Assembly (NCBI GenBank): GCA_964469905.1
Contig: CAYXZW010000003.1
Location: forward strand, 1-64,000
Length of the DNA stretch: 64,000 bases
From: MVRV01 sp964469905
GTDB lineage: Bacteria; Desulfobacterota; Syntrophia; Syntrophales; Smithellaceae
Direction: 5' to 3'
Below, piece after piece: positions 60,721 to 64,000 of the stretch. Within the stretch, counting starts at the first letter, position 1. Each line of letters begins with the position of its first letter. Made by a program: the position numbers and the translations under genes. The notes under the pieces are model-generated. The model was not told the DNA's origin and did not search any database. It was given only the letters and a program-made list of their open reading frames with translations.

Positions 60721-62481
60721 ATGCAAACAAGATATGAATATGGAATCCCGACAAACAGGATAAGGGCGTTAACGAAATTATTTTCTGTCGGAAAAACGCA
60801 GAAAATAATTTCTCACTTACGAGTATTGCTATCGGGACTGGCAATTCTGATATTCAGCGGCTGTTTTAATTCAGCGGTAATATATGCTGATAGAAGTTCC
60901 GTCGAGGCCTCATATCATTATTCGCTGGGCGTTCTTTTGCGGCTTGACGGTCAGGTCAATGAAGCTGTCGTTGAATTGGAAAATGCAATTGCCGCCGATC
61001 CCGCTTCACCTTACCTGAAAGCAGAACTGGTTTCCCTCTATGCGGAGAAAGGAGATCATTCCAAGGCTGTAGCTCTGGGTGAGGAGATAGTTGCCGTCAG
61101 TCCGGAAAATAGCGACCTGCACATGATTATGGGGGGGCTGTACCTGAATATTCGTGAGAACCAAAAGGCGGCCAAAGAATACAAAAAAGTAATAGAACTG
61201 GAGCCCAAAAGTCTAGTTGCCCATCTTTATCTGGCAACTATTTATGCAGAAGAAAAGAAATATGATGACGCCGAAGCAACATTTACTGAATTGTTAAAAA
61301 TTGATCCCGACAACGTGATGGGAATATATTATTTTGGCAAACTGTTGGCGGAGATGAAGCGGTTTGATGATGCCGCCGCAATGTATCAAAGAGCCATTTC
61401 CCTCCGGCCAAATTTCGAGTCAGCAGTATTCGATCTTGCGTCTGTTTATGAGAAACAAAAGAAAATAGATAGAGCAATTGCCGTTTATCGCAACTACATT
61501 GAAACAAATCCCGCAAGGATAAATTTGCGAGTGAAAATTGGAGATCTTCTGATTAAAGACAAGAAATACGAAGAGGCACAAAGAGAATTCCAGGAACTAT
61601 TAAAATACGACCCCGGTAACAGCGAAGTAAGAATTGCTCTGGGGCTTGTGTACTACGAGATGCGACGCTTCGATTTGGCCATTCCAGAATTTTTGCAGGT
61701 GCTGGAGAAAAAAGCCGGCGATGACAGAACACGTTACGTGTTGGCTAATGCCTATGAAGAAAGCAATGACAACAAATCAGCGTTGGATGAATATCAAAAA
61801 ATATCATTTACATCCGAATTATATACCAATGCCAGAATTCGCTCAGGCATGATTTTAAAGAAAGAGGACAGGCTGGCGGAGGCAATTAAAGTTATTCAGG
61901 AATCTATTATCAAGAAAAAAGACCAGGCGCCGCTTTATCTTTATTTATCTTCCCTATATGAGGAACGTAAAGATTTGCCCGGTGCCGAAAAAATTATAAA
62001 AGAAGGTATCATAATTTCGCCGACGAATGTCGATTTGCATTACGGTCTGGGTGTCATTTATGAAAAAACAAATCGCTTCCCTGAAAGTATCAAGGAAATG
62101 GAAACGGTTTTAAAAATAGACCCGGACAATGCAGAGGCGCTCAATTTTATCGGTTATAGTTATGCAGATCGTGGTATTAATTTGGATGAGGCCGAAAAAT
62201 TGATTATTAAGGCCTTGAAAATAAAGCCGGACAACGGTTTCATGATCGACAGCCTCGGGTGGGTCCATTTTAAACAGGGCAAATTGGACAGTGCACTGGA
62301 GAATGTAAAAAAGGCAATGGAGCTGATGCCCTCCGATGCAGCAATCATTGAACACTTAGGAGATATTTATCTGCAGCTTGGCCGGTTGAAAGAAGCACGG
62401 GAGATGTATGAGAAGGCGTTAAATATTGATCAAAAAAATAAATCTCTGCAAAACAAGCTCAAAGATTTGATAAAAAAATAA
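60721..62481 (+). CDS. TPR-repeat protein, probably an exported lipoprotein
   Basis: A 586-residue protein almost wholly made of tetratricopeptide repeats, about fourteen, such as YHYSLGVLLRLDGQVNEAVVELENAIAADP (in part) and IEHLGDIYLQLGRLKEA. An N-terminal hydrophobic stretch carries a lipobox-like LIFSGC, suggesting an outer-membrane or periplasmic lipoprotein. I chose the ATG at 60721 because AGAGAAG is nearby, but a GTG at 60655 is also open. Such proteins act as scaffolds; no specific partner is evident. The downstream lipoprotein gene is close. Confidence 0.8.
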   Translation: MQTRYEYGIPTNRIRALTKLFSVGKTQKIISHLRVLLSGLAILIFSGCFNSAVIYADRSSVEASYHYSLGVLLRLDGQVNEAVVELENAIAADPASPYLKAELVSLYAEKGDHSKAVALGEEIVAVSPENSDLHMIMGGLYLNIRENQKAAKEYKKVIELEPKSLVAHLYLATIYAEEKKYDDAEATFTELLKIDPDNVMGIYYFGKLLAEMKRFDDAAAMYQRAISLRPNFESAVFDLASVYEKQKKIDRAIAVYRNYIETNPARINLRVKIGDLLIKDKKYEEAQREFQELLKYDPGNSEVRIALGLVYYEMRRFDLAIPEFLQVLEKKAGDDRTRYVLANAYEESNDNKSALDEYQKISFTSELYTNARIRSGMILKKEDRLAEAIKVIQESIIKKKDQAPLYLYLSSLYEERKDLPGAEKIIKEGIIISPTNVDLHYGLGVIYEKTNRFPESIKEMETVLKIDPDNAEALNFIGYSYADRGINLDEAEKLIIKALKIKPDNGFMIDSLGWVHFKQGKLDSALENVKKAMELMPSDAAIIEHLGDIYLQLGRLKEAREMYEKALNIDQKNKSLQNKLKDLIKK

Positions 62482-62561
62482 AACCAATCATCTGGCGGAA
62501 ACTATAATTAACGGCTGTTAGAGTACATTTATATATTCGAGTGATCAAAGAAGCGTATTCT

Positions 62562-63341
62562 ATGCAAAAGCAATCTCATCTTACCTGGAAGATAATATTT
62601 TTGCTTAGTGTCATTGCCTTGCATGTTTCCTGTACTAAAAATGTTAGTCTCACTCATGATCCTTCAGCTCAAAAAGTTGCTTACGCTGTCTCCGCTATCG
62701 TCTCGGAGTCTGATATAATTAGTGCTGTAGCTCAGATTGATTTGGTTACGCCGGACGGTTATTATCCGGCCAGAGCAGTTGTCATTATAAAAAAAAATTC
62801 ATATTTGCGTCTGGAACTTCTTCCACCGATGGGACCGCCCGATTTCTTTCTGACTGCAACTCCTCAGGAAATGAAAATTTTATTGCCGTCAAAAGGTGAG
62901 TTTTATCGGGGAGAGCCCACGGGCCGTAATTTGTCGCAATTTTTACCATGGCAATTTAATATTGAGGATATCGTTGCGATATTTGCCGGCACTTATCCTG
63001 CATTAACCGGTGATGTTGCTTATTTAAGCTATCCGGAAGGCAATGATTTGCGGATAGAAATGAAAGCTCAGTCGGGAATATCTCAAACAGTCTGGATAGG
63101 CTCAGACGGCCGCTTGAGGAAACTGGAACGCTTTAATGAGGCCGGGGATTTAATATATAGAGCCGATTTTAACAATTATGAAGAAGGCAGCTCTATTGCC
63201 GGTAAAATCTCAATCAGTATGGAGGGTGGCGCAACTTCCATCACTTTGAAATATGCAGACCGGAAAATTGAAAAAGCAAAAGATATGTCAATTTTTGATT
63301 TGCCGGTTCCTGCCGGGTTTAAAGTAATTGTTCTGGAGTAA
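62562..63341 (+). CDS. LolB-like lipoprotein (DUF4292-type)
   Basis: A 259-residue protein with a lipobox-like signal (VIALHVSC) and a LolA/LolB-type half-barrel: AVVIIKKNSYLRLELLPPMG, FLTATPQEMKILLPSKGEFYRGEPTGRNL (in part) and WIGSDGRLRKLERF. This may be an outer-membrane receptor or insertion factor for lipoproteins. I chose the ATG at 62562 over the GTG at 62541; neither has a strong ribosome site. Placement with the TPR lipoprotein fits an envelope assembly role. Confidence 0.75.
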   Translation: MQKQSHLTWKIIFLLSVIALHVSCTKNVSLTHDPSAQKVAYAVSAIVSESDIISAVAQIDLVTPDGYYPARAVVIIKKNSYLRLELLPPMGPPDFFLTATPQEMKILLPSKGEFYRGEPTGRNLSQFLPWQFNIEDIVAIFAGTYPALTGDVAYLSYPEGNDLRIEMKAQSGISQTVWIGSDGRLRKLERFNEAGDLIYRADFNNYEEGSSIAGKISISMEGGATSITLKYADRKIEKAKDMSIFDLPVPAGFKVIVLE

Positions 63342-63621
63342 TACCAATCCACGTATAGGTTGCCTCTTGTTGGAATTTAGTGCTTTTACGAAAGGTACAA
63401 TTTTGTGGTTTCGTGATTGCGGGATTGTTTATTGTTGAAGGATAAGTTGAATGAATTGGAAAAGTATGCAAAATTAGTTTTGACTATAATTAGCTCATTG
63501 CAGTATAAGTGAAAAAAATGGTATTATGTTGAAAAGAAACAGTTCAACACATAACTGCTAATGAAGAATATCAGCTTGCTCCCAATATGGCGTTTTGGTA
63601 TCTTCAAGTTACGGAGAGAGC

Positions 63622-64000
63622 ATGAAAAAAAAATATTTGATGGCGATTGTGCCAGTCGCTCTGTGCATCGGGATGTTGCCGGTTCCGTTAGCCACAGGAT
63701 TTTCCAAGACACCGATGATTGTGGCTTCTCATGGTAGTTCTTTGTCCAATGATTTCAGGCGTGACCAGCGGAAACTCCTGCTGCGGTCCGCAGTTGCCTT
63801 AGTGGAGGACCAGCAGACAGGTGAGCTTCTGCTTCAGAAGCAAGTGACGGCGGTATCGCCCATTGCTTCCATCACCAAGCTTATGACTGCCATGGTTGTT
63901 ATTGATTCCAGTGCCGATCTTCAGGAATCAATAACCGTCGAAAACGAAGACATTGACCATCTTCGCCATAGCCACTCTCGTCTTCATGTAGGTATTAACT
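63622..64000 (+). CDS. pbpG: D-alanyl-D-alanine endopeptidase, PBP7-like (cut by the window end)
   Basis: The first 126 residues are inside the window. A signal peptide (about 1-24, ending PLA-T) is followed by the S11 peptidase start SAVALVEDQQTGELLLQK and the catalytic SITK (Ser83-x-x-Lys86) within IASITKLMTAMVVID, then LRHSHSRLHVGI. This matches PBP7 (PbpG)-type DD-endopeptidases, which cut peptidoglycan cross-links. The SxN and KTG motifs lie beyond the window. A GGAGAGAG site precedes the ATG. Confidence 0.88.
   Translation, partial: MKKKYLMAIVPVALCIGMLPVPLATGFSKTPMIVASHGSSLSNDFRRDQRKLLLRSAVALVEDQQTGELLLQKQVTAVSPIASITKLMTAMVVIDSSADLQESITVENEDIDHLRHSHSRLHVGIN

Noticed and set aside
1..64000. 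tRNA, rRNA, prophage or insertion-sequence genes
   Set aside because: No T-arm sequence of a tRNA was seen in the gaps, and no rRNA, integrase or transposase coding was found. Only short non-coding repeat elements are present.

Overview
The window looks like chromosomal DNA of a strictly anaerobic Gram-negative bacterium, most likely a syntrophic or sulfate-reducer-type deltaproteobacterium (Desulfobacterota, close to the Syntrophus/Smithella group). This placement is inferred from gene content: a selenocysteine formate dehydrogenase plus SelA, a split two-subunit glycine decarboxylase, nickel-pincer cofactor genes, many FeS proteins, LPS heptose epimerase and a complete Tol-Pal set. I found no rRNA, tRNA, CRISPR array, phage block or transposase gene.

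Layout. (1) 1-8500: a Tat-exported, membrane-anchored molybdenum/tungsten formate dehydrogenase on the minus strand. The alpha subunit is read through an in-frame UGA (Sec196). It diverges from a short ModE-like regulator; a palindrome and a tandem repeat lie in the shared upstream region. Next comes a minus-strand run cheV - thioredoxin-like - peroxiredoxin - mobA - moeA that supplies the Mo cofactor. (2) 8600-16500: a large multi-PAS hybrid histidine kinase with a long leader, then a CHASE2 adenylate cyclase followed by an alanine racemase with an unexplained C-terminal domain of about 275 residues. (3) 16700-19500: a ferredoxin and GMC-type flavoprotein pair and a hotdog thioesterase. (4) 19580-25710: minus-strand hldD, pgeF, rluD, a small Cys-rich protein, selA and a HemN-like radical SAM enzyme, ended by a 147-bp element with terminal inverted repeats. 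(5) 25990-33260: def, a zinc-ribbon membrane protein, gcvT-gcvH-gcvPA-gcvPB and lipA (glycine cleavage and lipoyl supply), interrupted by a secreted Lcl/DUF1566-type protein. (6) 33370-40000: membrane and MBL proteins, larC-larB-larE (nickel pincer nucleotide synthesis, no larA here), an exported pentapeptide-repeat protein, two copies of a 125-bp repeat, a SemiSWEET-like protein, PhzF and cupin proteins. (7) 40200-47000: HU, a diguanylate cyclase, two hydrolases, an MBL hydrolase, DUF3467 and a thioesterase. (8) 47300-52260: tolQRAB-pal-cpoB. (9) 52300-64000: ABC-F protein, rplM-rpsI, argC, cysS, then an envelope group (ctpA, YibQ-like deacetylase, TPR lipoprotein, LolB-like lipoprotein, PBP7-type endopeptidase cut by the window edge).

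Functional links: formate dehydrogenase needs both the Mo-cofactor genes (moeA, mobA, ModE-like) and SelA, all within 25 kb. GcvH needs lipoate from LipA. LarB, LarC and LarE form one cofactor pathway whose client enzyme must lie elsewhere. The most unusual observations are the alanine racemase fusion behind a cyclase, the two repeat copies with apparently co-varying arms next to larB and larE, the micro-ORF overlapping the larE start, and the ferredoxin/GMC pair.
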